DNA of 6,520 nt from NCBI GenBank assembly GCA_007129335.1, contig SKVS01000265.1, positions 1-6,520 on the forward strand, in the 5' to 3' direction. Source of the stretch: Spirochaetaceae bacterium. GTDB taxonomy: Bacteria; Spirochaetota; Spirochaetia; DSM-27196; Salinispiraceae. Both the position numbers and the translations under genes were made by a program. Of this stretch, positions 1-5,643 are shown piece by piece; the first letter of the stretch is position 1, and every line of letters starts with the position of its first letter. The notes under the pieces were generated by a model that was not told where the DNA came from, did no database searches, and saw nothing but the letters and a program-made list of their open reading frames with translations.

Positions 1-1
1 A

Positions 2-1429
2 GGGGACTACCACTTCGATACCATTTCGGCATTTATAAAAAGTATTCGGGGCAGCGACCCGGATGCCGCCCTGTTCTGGATGGCTCGAATGATCAAATCC
101 GGCGAGTCTCCCCGGTTTATTTTTCGGCGCATGCTCATTAGTGCAAGCGAGGATGTGGGATTGGCAGATCCCTATGCCCTGGGGGTGGTTGAAGCAGCTG
201 CCCAAGCCTTTGAGCGGGTGGGACTGCCGGAAGGGCAGTTCTTTCTCACCCAGGCAGCCCTCTACCTTTCCTGCGCTCCCAAGAGCAATTCTACCCTGGG
301 CTATTTTGATGCCCTTAACACACTGGATGAAATACCTACGGATGTACCTAATCACCTGAAGGATCCGGCCAGAGACAAGCAGGGTTTCGGCCATGGAGAG
401 GGTTACAAGTACCCCCACGCCTACTCGGAACACTGGGTTGCCCAGGACTATCTCCCTGACTCATTGAGAGGGAAGATCTTCTATCAGCCCGGTGACCTGG
501 GTTGGGAACGATCTGTGGGAAAACTCGTCCAGGACAGAAGAGAAATTCAACTAGGGACCATCCCTGAATCAAAAAATGCTGAACATCTAACCTACAGTCC
601 GGAAATCCAGGGAATAGAAAACTGGATCAGACGAACCGATACCATCCATCCCGACCACCTCATAACATTGAAGACAGAACTGTTGAATAAATTGAATCTC
701 AGCAGGTCCGACAGGGTACTCATACCGGGAAACGAAGGCCTCTTTCTCCTGTGGACGGTATTAAGAACATGCCCGGAAGGGCTAACGGTTGGCATTTTTT
801 CCCATCCCCAGGTACAAAAAATTGCCATGGACCATACCCGTTTCCTGGATATGACTGCCTGGCCCCAAATATACGGGGAGATAGAATCATTCCGGAAGGA
901 AAACAAGGATATCAGATTTGAAGCGATACTGGGACGGGGATTACTCTTTTCACCAAGCTTCCCTGAAACCCATTCCTTTGCCACTGTTTTACATTCCGGA
1001 GGAATCCTGGGCAGCGTCGATCTCAATCCCGGAGCCACTGCCAGTCTCTCCAGGAGCATTAAACGGCACCAGGACAAAAACCATACCCCTACCCTCTCGA
1101 CAGAACTCCTGTCCTTCATTGAAACCTGCGAAGAATCTCTTGAATTCCCCCAAAAAACCATACCCAAGGGGTTTTATCAGAAAGAAGTCCAGCAATACGA
1201 ATTCCTCGTTGAAAGAAGGATTTCCCAGGAAGATATTGAACGCTGGTTTCCGAAGGAGGGCACTTCCCCTGGGTCCCCTTTTGCCAAGGCATATCGGAAG
1301 TTACTGAAACCCGCCGAACAGGCAGTACTCAGGGCTGAGGCATGGAAAAATCTCTTAGGAAAGAAAATTCCCTGGAAAATGGTTTTTGACATTACCCTAC
1401 TTGAACCCGGGAAGAATGACAGAATGTAA
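2..1429 (+). CDS. rarA: Replication-associated recombination protein A (RarA/MgsA) fused to a methyltransferase-like C-terminal domain; 5' end outside window
   Basis: Partial gene: the frame is open from base 2, and the ATG at 80 is an internal methionine because homology continues upstream of it. The visible part is 475 residues. Residues 1 to about 185 match the C-terminal helical and tetramerisation part of RarA, with ISAFIKSIRGSDPDAALFW at the left edge, SEDVGLADP, and then GEGYKYPHAY and YLPD just before the usual RarA end. RarA is a clamp-loader-like AAA+ ATPase acting with SSB and DNA at stalled forks; its Walker motifs lie outside the window. About 290 further residues follow, where ordinary RarA stops. 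They include DRVLIPGNEGLFLLW (about 237-251), placed like a Rossmann or SAM-binding first strand but without a GxGxG signature, and a Lys/Arg-rich end. RarA fused to an unknown domain is known in cyanobacteria and spirochaetes. The RarA call is firm; the methyltransferase-like reading is inference. No terminator is seen after the stop. Confidence 0.9.
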   Translation, partial: GDYHFDTISAFIKSIRGSDPDAALFWMARMIKSGESPRFIFRRMLISASEDVGLADPYALGVVEAAAQAFERVGLPEGQFFLTQAALYLSCAPKSNSTLGYFDALNTLDEIPTDVPNHLKDPARDKQGFGHGEGYKYPHAYSEHWVAQDYLPDSLRGKIFYQPGDLGWERSVGKLVQDRREIQLGTIPESKNAEHLTYSPEIQGIENWIRRTDTIHPDHLITLKTELLNKLNLSRSDRVLIPGNEGLFLLWTVLRTCPEGLTVGIFSHPQVQKIAMDHTRFLDMTAWPQIYGEIESFRKENKDIRFEAILGRGLLFSPSFPETHSFATVLHSGGILGSVDLNPGATASLSRSIKRHQDKNHTPTLSTELLSFIETCEESLEFPQKTIPKGFYQKEVQQYEFLVERRISQEDIERWFPKEGTSPGSPFAKAYRKLLKPAEQAVLRAEAWKNLLGKKIPWKMVFDITLLEPGKNDRM

Positions 1430-1449
1430 TGATTCATGGGCGTATTATC

Positions 1450-1478
1450 TTGACATATTCAGACATATAGGGTAAAAG
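1450..1478 (+). promoter_or_regulatory. Probable sigma-70-type promoter for the tRNA-His/Arg/Lys unit
   Basis: A perfect TTGACA (1450-1455) is followed after 17 bases by TAAAAG (1473-1478), which matches 4 of 6 bases of the TATAAT consensus. The predicted start near 1485 would leave a leader of about 8 bases before tRNA-His. It lies in the 63-base gap after the rarA stop, where no terminator is visible, so read-through from rarA could also contribute. The -35 is convincing; the -10 is only fair. Confidence 0.55.
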
Positions 1479-1492
1479 AATGACTCTTACTT

Positions 1493-1565
1493 GGTGACCG
1501 TAGTTCAATGGTAGAGCCCCAGATTGTGGTTCTGGTTGTTGCGGGTTCGAGTCCCGTCGGTCACC
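1493..1565 (+). tRNA. tRNA-His (anticodon GTG)
   Basis: A full cloverleaf can be folded. The acceptor pairs 1494-1500 with 1558-1564, and the extra 5' G at 1493 (G-1) pairs with C1565, the identity element for histidyl-tRNA synthetase. The D stem is 1503-1506 with 1514-1517. The anticodon stem is 1519-1523 with 1531-1535, all Watson-Crick, with the anticodon GTG at 1526-1528. The T arm carries GGTTCGAGTCC. The 3' CCA is not encoded, so a CCA-adding enzyme must finish it. It is the first gene of the array and reads CAC and CAU. Confidence 0.97.
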
Positions 1566-1570
1566 CTAAT

Positions 1571-1644
1571 GCGTCCGTAGCTCAGCTGGATAGAGTGCCG
1601 GACTTCGAATCCGAAGGTCGCAGGTTCGAGTCCTGCCGGGCGCG
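1571..1644 (+). tRNA. tRNA-Arg (anticodon TCG)
   Basis: The acceptor stem 1571-1577 pairs with 1637-1643 with one G-U-type wobble (T1574-G1640), and the discriminator is G1644. The anticodon TCG is at 1605-1607 in the loop CTTCGAA and would read CGA and probably CGG; CGA is used regularly in the neighbouring genes. The anticodon stem 1598-1602 with 1610-1614 has a C-A mismatch at the outer pair (27-43), and the D stem has a G-T pair at 10-25, so this tRNA is slightly less regular than its neighbours. No CCA is encoded. A run of eight T follows at once (1645-1652). Confidence 0.95.
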
Positions 1645-1653
1645 TTTTTTTTA

Positions 1654-1726
1654 GGGCCGTTAGCTCAGCTGGTAGAGCAGCAGACTCTTAATCTGCGGGT
1701 CGAAGGTTCGAACCCTTCACGGCTCA
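1654..1726 (+). tRNA. tRNA-Lys (anticodon CTT)
   Basis: The acceptor 1654-1660 pairs with 1719-1725 with one G-T wobble at pair 2-71; the discriminator is A1726. The anticodon stem GCAGA/TCTGC encloses the loop CTCTTAA, with anticodon CTT at 1687-1689. The T arm is GAAGG/CCTTC around TTCGAAC. It reads AAG only, so a TTT-anticodon tRNA for AAA must be encoded elsewhere. It begins only 9 bases after tRNA-Arg, so the two are almost certainly co-transcribed. CCA is not encoded. Confidence 0.96.
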
Positions 1727-1774
1727 AAACCGGCAATTCTGTGTAAGTCCGTAAAAAGATTTTGTAAAAGGGAA

Positions 1775-1803
1775 TTGACGGTCTTGAGAAAAACCGATAC
1801 TAT
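1775..1803 (+). promoter_or_regulatory. Probable sigma-70-type promoter for the tRNA-Leu/Gly unit
   Basis: TTGACG (1775-1780) and TACTAT (1798-1803) are separated by exactly 17 bases. An A/T-rich stretch at about 1752-1770 sits where an UP element would lie. The bases after the -10 are rich in G and C, as is common at stable-RNA promoters under growth-rate or stringent control in other bacteria. The predicted start is near 1810, a few bases before tRNA-Leu at 1817. It occupies the 90-base gap between tRNA-Lys and tRNA-Leu, which otherwise shows no gene. Confidence 0.7.
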
Positions 1804-1816
1804 CTCGCACGAGTCT

Positions 1817-1898
1817 GCGAGAGTGGTGAAATTGGTAGACACGCTAGACTTAGGATCTAGTGCCTTCGGGTTTAAGGGTTCGAGTCCCTTCTCTCGCA
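1817..1898 (+). tRNA. tRNA-Leu (anticodon TAG)
   Basis: A class II tRNA of 82 bases with a long variable arm (TGCCTTCGGGTTTA around 1861-1874). The acceptor 1817-1823 pairs perfectly with 1891-1897; the discriminator is A1898, as expected for leucine. The anticodon stem CTAGA/TCTAG encloses CTTAGGA, giving anticodon TAG at 1851-1853, which reads CUA and probably other CUN codons. The T arm is AAGGG/CCCTT around TTCGAGT. CCA is not encoded. A consensus-like promoter lies directly upstream. Confidence 0.97.
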
Positions 1899-1949
1899 AG
1901 GTCCCACAAGTCGCAGCAATCGGTATTTGACCTACGGGTCGTCAGATTT

Positions 1950-2022
<73 letters not shown>

Positions 2023-2030
2023 TCTTTTAT

Positions 2031-2063
2031 AAGCGATCTGGTAAAGCCGGATCGCTTTTTTTT
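2031..2063 (+). terminator. Rho-independent terminator of the tRNA array
   Basis: An 11-bp stem, AAGCGATCTGG (2031-2041) with CCGGATCGCTT (2047-2057), contains one wobble pair. The loop is TAAAG, and the stem leads into a run of eight T (2056-2063). It sits 9 bases after tRNA-Gly and separates the tRNA unit from tig. Confidence 0.93.
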
Positions 2064-2100
2064 CATCTTCGGAAAGCCCCGGTGTCACCGACCGGAGATG
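2064..2100 (+). promoter_or_regulatory. Hairpin in the tig 5' leader
   Basis: CATCTTCGG (2064-2072) pairs with CCGGAGATG (2092-2100): nine pairs, one of them a wobble. Inside it CGGT/ACCG (2080-2083 with 2087-2090) can form a second tier. The stem starts at the last T of the tRNA terminator and ends 14 bases before the tig Shine-Dalgarno. No T tract follows, so it is not a terminator; it may be a structured leader or a 5' stabiliser. Its function is unknown. Confidence 0.5.
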
Positions 2101-2129
2101 TCACAACCCACAAGAAGGAAGACTAGGAT

Positions 2130-3470
2130 ATGATAAAAGAAAAAAAGGTCGAACACCTTGAAAACTCTTCGGTAAGGCTTTCAGTAACCATTGAGCAGGA
2201 ATCTGCTGCCCGGGAATACAAGACCCTCCTTCAAACCTATTCAAAAAAAGCCCATATTAAGGGATTTCGTCCAGGTAAGGTACCGGTAAATATTTTGGAG
2301 TCGAAGTTCGGCGAAAGTCTAAGAATGGAAACAGCTCAGAAACTGATCGACGATACCCTGAAAACCCTGTTTGATGAAATTGAGGAAAAACCCCTTGGCT
2401 ATGCTTCTCCCGAACTGGATGGAGAACTGGCCTTCGATCCTGCTTCGGATTTTTCCTATGCAGTTAAGTACGACATATTTCCCAAGGTCGAAGTAAAAAC
2501 CGCCAAGGGTTTAACCATAGAAGAACCCCAGGTTAAAATCGAAAAAGAAGACCTGGATAGGGAACTGGAATCCCTGCGGGAACAAAACGCCCTCGTTGTA
2601 GAAAAAAATGATATTGCTATTGAAAAAGGAAATATTGTTACTGTCGACACCATCGAACTTGATGAACAGAGCAATGAAATTCCTGAAACCGAGAAGACTG
2701 ACCTTACTATTACCCTTGGATCCTCTTACAACCAATACAACCTGGACGATGACCTGGTTGGCATGAAAGTGGGAGAAGAGAAAATCATTACAAACAAGGA
2801 ATCCGGCGAAGAAGAAGAGGACAGAACAACCCTGGTCAAGGTTACAGTTAAAAAAATCAAGGTTAAGGAACTGCCCGATTTAGATGATGAACTCGCTCAG
2901 GACATCGATGAAGAATTCCAAACCCTTGCTGATTTGAAAAAAAGTATTCAGACCCGGCTGGAAGATAGTGCTGCAAGCCAGGTTCGCAGCAAGAAGGTCA
3001 ATTCACTGGTTGACCAACTGGTCGAAAAAAATCCCCTGGTTGTACCTCAAAGCATGGTAGATGCAGAGCTTCATGCAAACTGGAAGAATTTCTTGCGACA
3101 ATTCGGGGGCAATGAAGCCATGATCATGCAACTGCTCCAGGCACAGGGTTCGAGCCAGGCTCAACTCTTTGAAGAATGGCGTCCAGATGCAGAAAAACGA
3201 TTGAAAGGCCAACTCATAATTCAAAAACTCATAGAGGAAGAAAATCTTGAGGCCAGTGATGAAGAAGTTACCGAAGAAATCAGCAAACAGGCAAAGGGTT
3301 CATCTATGAGCGATGCCGAAGCCCGGGAATACTTCGAGAAAAACAACCTCATTGACTATGTTCAAAATGACATCAAAGAAAGAAAACTTTTTGATAAGCT
3401 TTTTGAAATGAACACCATAAAGAAGGGTGAAAAGGTAAAATACCTGGACCTTATGCAACAGAATAGGTAA
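2130..3470 (+). CDS. tig: Trigger factor, ribosome-associated chaperone
   Basis: 446 residues, close to the usual trigger factor length. Trigger factor docks at ribosomal protein L23 near the exit tunnel and shields nascent chains. The ribosome-binding signature GFRPGKVP is at residues 45-52 of the N-terminal domain (about 1-115). The central FKBP-like domain (about 155-245) is divergent: the usual DFxG segment reads DTIELDEQ (173-180), the GFExG region reads [14 protein letters not shown] (203-216), and the loop that normally holds an FPxxY-like sequence is the acidic stretch ESGEEEEDR (224-232). Prolyl isomerase activity is therefore doubtful. The helical C-terminal chaperone domain (about 248-446) includes [13 protein letters not shown] and FGGNE (325-329). 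The start ATG has AAGGAA nine bases upstream and agrees with the family N-terminus. It is the first gene of the tig-clpP-clpX-lon order, which is common in bacteria. Confidence 0.97.
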   Translation: MIKEKKVEHLENSSVRLSVTIEQESAAREYKTLLQTYSKKAHIKGFRPGKVPVNILESKFGESLRMETAQKLIDDTLKTLFDEIEEKPLGYASPELDGELAFDPASDFSYAVKYDIFPKVEVKTAKGLTIEEPQVKIEKEDLDRELESLREQNALVVEKNDIAIEKGNIVTVDTIELDEQSNEIPETEKTDLTITLGSSYNQYNLDDDLVGMKVGEEKIITNKESGEEEEDRTTLVKVTVKKIKVKELPDLDDELAQDIDEEFQTLADLKKSIQTRLEDSAASQVRSKKVNSLVDQLVEKNPLVVPQSMVDAELHANWKNFLRQFGGNEAMIMQLLQAQGSSQAQLFEEWRPDAEKRLKGQLIIQKLIEEENLEASDEEVTEEISKQAKGSSMSDAEAREYFEKNNLIDYVQNDIKERKLFDKLFEMNTIKKGEKVKYLDLMQQNR

Positions 3471-3477
3471 ATTGAAC

Positions 3478-3499
3478 GCCGGACCTGACCGGTTTTTTT
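3478..3499 (+). terminator. Short intrinsic terminator or attenuator after tig
   Basis: GCCGG (3478-3482) pairs with CCGGT (3489-3493) around the loop ACCTGA, giving five pairs with one G-T, and leads into seven T (3493-3499), eight bases after the tig stop. The stem is short, so termination may be partial. The same 3' arm is also the 5' arm of an alternative perfect hairpin, GACCGGT (3487-3493) with ACCGGTC (3502-3508), whose loop is the T tract. The two folds exclude each other. Confidence 0.55.
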
Positions 3500-3529
3500 C
3501 TACCGGTCACTGGTAAGGCAACTTCCGGC

Positions 3530-3548
3530 GGGTGTGGAAAAAACACCC
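3530..3548 (+). promoter_or_regulatory. Hairpin in the tig-clpP gap
   Basis: GGGTGT (3530-3535) pairs with ACACCC (3543-3548), six perfect pairs around a seven-base purine loop. Its 5' arm overlaps GGCGGG (3527-3532), which could instead pair with CCCGCC (3567-3572) over a longer distance. It may be part of a regulatory leader of clpP. I see no convincing promoter hexamers in this gap. Confidence 0.4.
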
Positions 3549-3571
3549 CCACAAGCCGCAGGTGTGCCCGC

Positions 3572-3594
3572 CAGCCCTCCGTCCAGGAGGGCTG
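3572..3594 (+). promoter_or_regulatory. Strong GC-rich hairpin in the clpP leader
   Basis: CAGCCCTCC (3572-3580) pairs perfectly with GGAGGGCTG (3586-3594), nine pairs with the loop GTCCA. Only a weak T-containing stretch, TCTTATT, follows, so it would be a poor terminator. It ends 18 bases before the clpP Shine-Dalgarno. A role in mRNA stability, processing or weak attenuation is possible; this is inference. Confidence 0.5.
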
Positions 3595-3623
3595 TCTTAT
3601 TCCCCAAGGTTTAGGAGAAACCC

Positions 3624-4238
3624 ATGAATGTAAAGAATAGCAATCTCGTACCAATCGTAGTAGAACAAACGGGCATTGGAGAACGATCCTACGATATTTT
3701 CTCCCGATTATTAAAAGACCGTATCATTTTTCTCGATGGAGAGATTCATGATATGAATGCCGATCTGGTTGTGGCCCAGCTTCTCTTTTGCGAGTCTGTA
3801 GACCCGGAAAAAGACATAAGCCTCTACATCAACTCTCCGGGAGGATCCGTTACCGCCGGCTTGGCAATTTACGATACCATCCAGTACATCAGACCGGATG
3901 TGCAAACAATCTGTATTGGACAGGCTGCCAGTATGGCCGCGGTTCTCCTGGCCGGGGGAACACCGGGGAAAAGATTCATCCTTCCCTCCTCACGGGTTCT
4001 CATACATCAACCTTGGGGCGGTGCACAAGGCCAGGCAAGCGACATCGGTATACAGGCTAAGGAAATTGTACGCTTAAAAAAACTGCTGATTTCCATTATT
4101 GCCAAACATTCGGGTAAAACCGACGAAGATGTAGCCCGGGATCTGGAACGGGACTATTTTATGGACGCACAGGAAAGTGTAAGCTATGGTATTGTAGATA
4201 CCATCTTAAAGAGGGAAATGAATGAACAAAAGAGGTGA
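3624..4238 (+). CDS. clpP: ATP-dependent Clp protease proteolytic subunit ClpP
   Basis: 204 residues, normal for ClpP, the serine peptidase (family S14) that forms a double heptameric ring and degrades proteins fed by ClpX or ClpA/ClpC in the cytoplasm. The catalytic triad is visible: Ser103 in GQAASMAAV, His128 in LIHQP and Asp177 in ERDYFM, with the spacings expected from E. coli. The oxyanion-region SPGG is at 71-74. The N-terminus [16 protein letters not shown] begins only about seven residues before the conserved LVPxVxEQT, so there is little or no propeptide. The start ATG has AGGAG (3613-3617) six bases upstream. Its end overlaps clpX by 17 bases, implying translational coupling and matched output of both subunits. 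A structured 153-base gap separates it from tig. Confidence 0.98.
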   Translation: MNVKNSNLVPIVVEQTGIGERSYDIFSRLLKDRIIFLDGEIHDMNADLVVAQLLFCESVDPEKDISLYINSPGGSVTAGLAIYDTIQYIRPDVQTICIGQAASMAAVLLAGGTPGKRFILPSSRVLIHQPWGGAQGQASDIGIQAKEIVRLKKLLISIIAKHSGKTDEDVARDLERDYFMDAQESVSYGIVDTILKREMNEQKR

Positions 4239-5469
4239 GCATAATAAATCCTGCACCTTTTGCGGTAAACCAGCAGATCATGTTCGGAAAATTATTTCCG
4301 GTCCCGGGGTTTACATTTGCGACGAATGTGTGCGGGTATGCAATAATATTCTGAACGAAGAGCAAATTACCAATTCTGCAGAAATGGTCGGCGATGTTCC
4401 TACACCCCAGGAAATAAAATCCTATCTGGATGATTATGTCGTGGGGCAGGATCAGGCAAAACGTTACCTTTCAGTAGCGGTTTATAACCATTACAAAAGA
4501 GTTACCCAACAACAGGAGCTCAGCGAAACCCAGGATCTCGAACTTGAAAAATCCAATGTTCTCATGCTCGGCCCAACCGGCAGCGGGAAAACCCTCCTCG
4601 CCCGGGCCCTGGCACGAAAGTTAAAGGTTCCCTTTGCTATTGCCGATGCTACAACCCTCACCGAAGCAGGCTACGTTGGCGAAGATGTGGAAAACATCCT
4701 GTTAAAGCTTTTTCAAGCTTCGGGACAAAATGTTGCTGCAGCAGAAATCGGAATTGTTTACATCGACGAAATAGACAAAATAGGACGAAAAGGGGAAAAC
4801 ATTTCAATTACCAGGGATGTATCCGGTGAAGGCGTCCAGCAGGCTCTGCTAAAAATCATTGAAGGAACAATTGCTTCGGTACCACCTCAGGGAGGAAGAA
4901 AACACCCGAACCAGGAAATGATCAAAATTAATACTCAGAATATTTTGTTCATCTGCGGAGGAGCCTTCGTTGGATTAGATAAAATCATCGAAAACCGGGT
5001 TTCTCAGCACCCCATGGGATTCGGCGCTCAGGTACGGGGACCAAAGGATAAGGATCTTGCAGCCTTGTACCAGCAAATACACCCGGATGACTTGGTAAAG
5101 TTCGGTCTCATACCCGAATTTGTCGGACGATTACCTATTCAGGTTGCTCTCAACGAACTGTCCCAGGAAGACCTTACACGCATACTTGTGGAACCGAAGA
5201 ACAGTATTGTAAAACAATATGTGGCTTCCTTGAAACTCGATGATGTGGATATTGAATTTACCGAAGATGCAATAGAAACCATCGCCCGGTTAGCAATTGA
5301 ACGCAAAACAGGAGCCCGGGGTCTTCGATCAATTGTTGAAAAAGTCATGATTGATCTCATGTTCGAACTCCCCTCCATGGATGGCCAAAAGAAAGTGGTT
5401 ATTACCGAAAAGGTAATACTTCAGGAAGATCAACCAGAAATTCAATTGCTGAATCAAAAATCTGCCTGA
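4222..5469 (+). CDS. clpX: ATP-dependent Clp protease ATP-binding subunit ClpX
   Basis: 415 residues, typical for ClpX, the hexameric AAA+ unfoldase that recognises tagged substrates and threads them into ClpP. The N-terminal zinc-binding domain has Cys11, Cys14, Cys33 and Cys36. Also visible are Walker A GPTGSGKT (117-124), pore loop GYVGED (150-155), Walker B IVYIDEID (178-185), the RKH loop GGRKHP (224-229), the arginine-finger region EFVGRLP (299-305) and sensor 2 GARGLRS (364-370). The ClpP-docking loop, IGF in E. coli, reads MGF here (265-267). The start ATG lies inside the end of clpP, with AGAGGG (4210-4215) six bases upstream, and gives the expected distance to the zinc finger. All catalytic motifs are intact. 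It is co-transcribed with clpP and followed by lon. Confidence 0.98.
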   Translation: MNKRGEHNKSCTFCGKPADHVRKIISGPGVYICDECVRVCNNILNEEQITNSAEMVGDVPTPQEIKSYLDDYVVGQDQAKRYLSVAVYNHYKRVTQQQELSETQDLELEKSNVLMLGPTGSGKTLLARALARKLKVPFAIADATTLTEAGYVGEDVENILLKLFQASGQNVAAAEIGIVYIDEIDKIGRKGENISITRDVSGEGVQQALLKIIEGTIASVPPQGGRKHPNQEMIKINTQNILFICGGAFVGLDKIIENRVSQHPMGFGAQVRGPKDKDLAALYQQIHPDDLVKFGLIPEFVGRLPIQVALNELSQEDLTRILVEPKNSIVKQYVASLKLDDVDIEFTEDAIETIARLAIERKTGARGLRSIVEKVMIDLMFELPSMDGQKKVVITEKVILQEDQPEIQLLNQKSA

Positions 5470-5498
5470 CATGAAACATTCAGGGGAATTGGTGCAAA

Positions 5499-5522
5499 AG
5501 TGCCGGGGTCATTCCTGGCATT
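5499..5522 (+). promoter_or_regulatory. Hairpin in the clpX-lon gap
   Basis: AGTGCCGGGG (5499-5508) pairs with TCCTGGCATT (5513-5522), ten pairs of which three are G-T, around the four-base loop TCAT, about 30 bases after the clpX stop. The next bases, CCACCTCAC, are not a T tract, so this is not a classic terminator. It could act as a 3' stabiliser of clpPX mRNA or a weak pause. The rest of the gap holds no convincing gene. Confidence 0.4.
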
Positions 5523-5543
5523 CCACCTCACTTCTCCCGACAT

Positions 5544-5572
5544 TTGGCATTAGCACACCAGGTTACTTATTT
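5544..5572 (+). promoter_or_regulatory. Weak candidate promoter for lon
   Basis: TTGGCA (5544-5549) matches 5 of 6 bases of a -35, but at 17 bases spacing the -10 position reads TTATTT, a poor match. TTACTTATTT nearby offers only non-ideal spacings. A start around 5580 would leave a leader of about 65 bases before lon. This is a tentative reading; lon may simply be transcribed from upstream. Confidence 0.2.
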
Positions 5573-5643
5573 GAGGCCGGTTCTTCCCTTACCCAAGGAA
5601 ATACCCGGTCAGCTGGTGATCAAACGACAAGGATTTTGACCCT

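Noticed and set aside
80..82. ATG at 80 as the start of the first gene
   Set aside because: The 26 codons before it continue the RarA family sequence without a stop, so the gene enters from outside the window.
592..1167. A 191-residue open frame on the - strand inside rarA
   Set aside because: It lies wholly opposite the conserved rarA frame, resembles no family I know and has no start context. It is a shadow frame.
1717..1899. A 60-residue open frame on the - strand beginning MREKGLEPL
   Set aside because: It is the reverse complement of tRNA-Leu and of the promoter gap, a well-known type of false gene over tRNAs.
1927..1949. TTGACC before tRNA-Gly, considered as a -35 element
   Set aside because: A -10 at the normal spacing would fall inside the mature tRNA, and the sequence there does not fit.
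3451..3654. A 67-residue open frame on the - strand across the tig-clpP gap
   Set aside because: It overlaps the end of tig, the start of clpP and several hairpins, with no recognisable protein features.
5550..5558. TTAGCACAC, similar to the left half of a CIRCE (HrcA) heat-shock operator
   Set aside because: The matching right half, GAGTGCTAA, is not present nine bases downstream, so the inverted repeat needed by HrcA is missing.
5545..5559. TGGCA followed by GCACACC, considered as a sigma-54 promoter
   Set aside because: The invariant GC of the -12 element is not at the required spacing from the GG of the -24 element.
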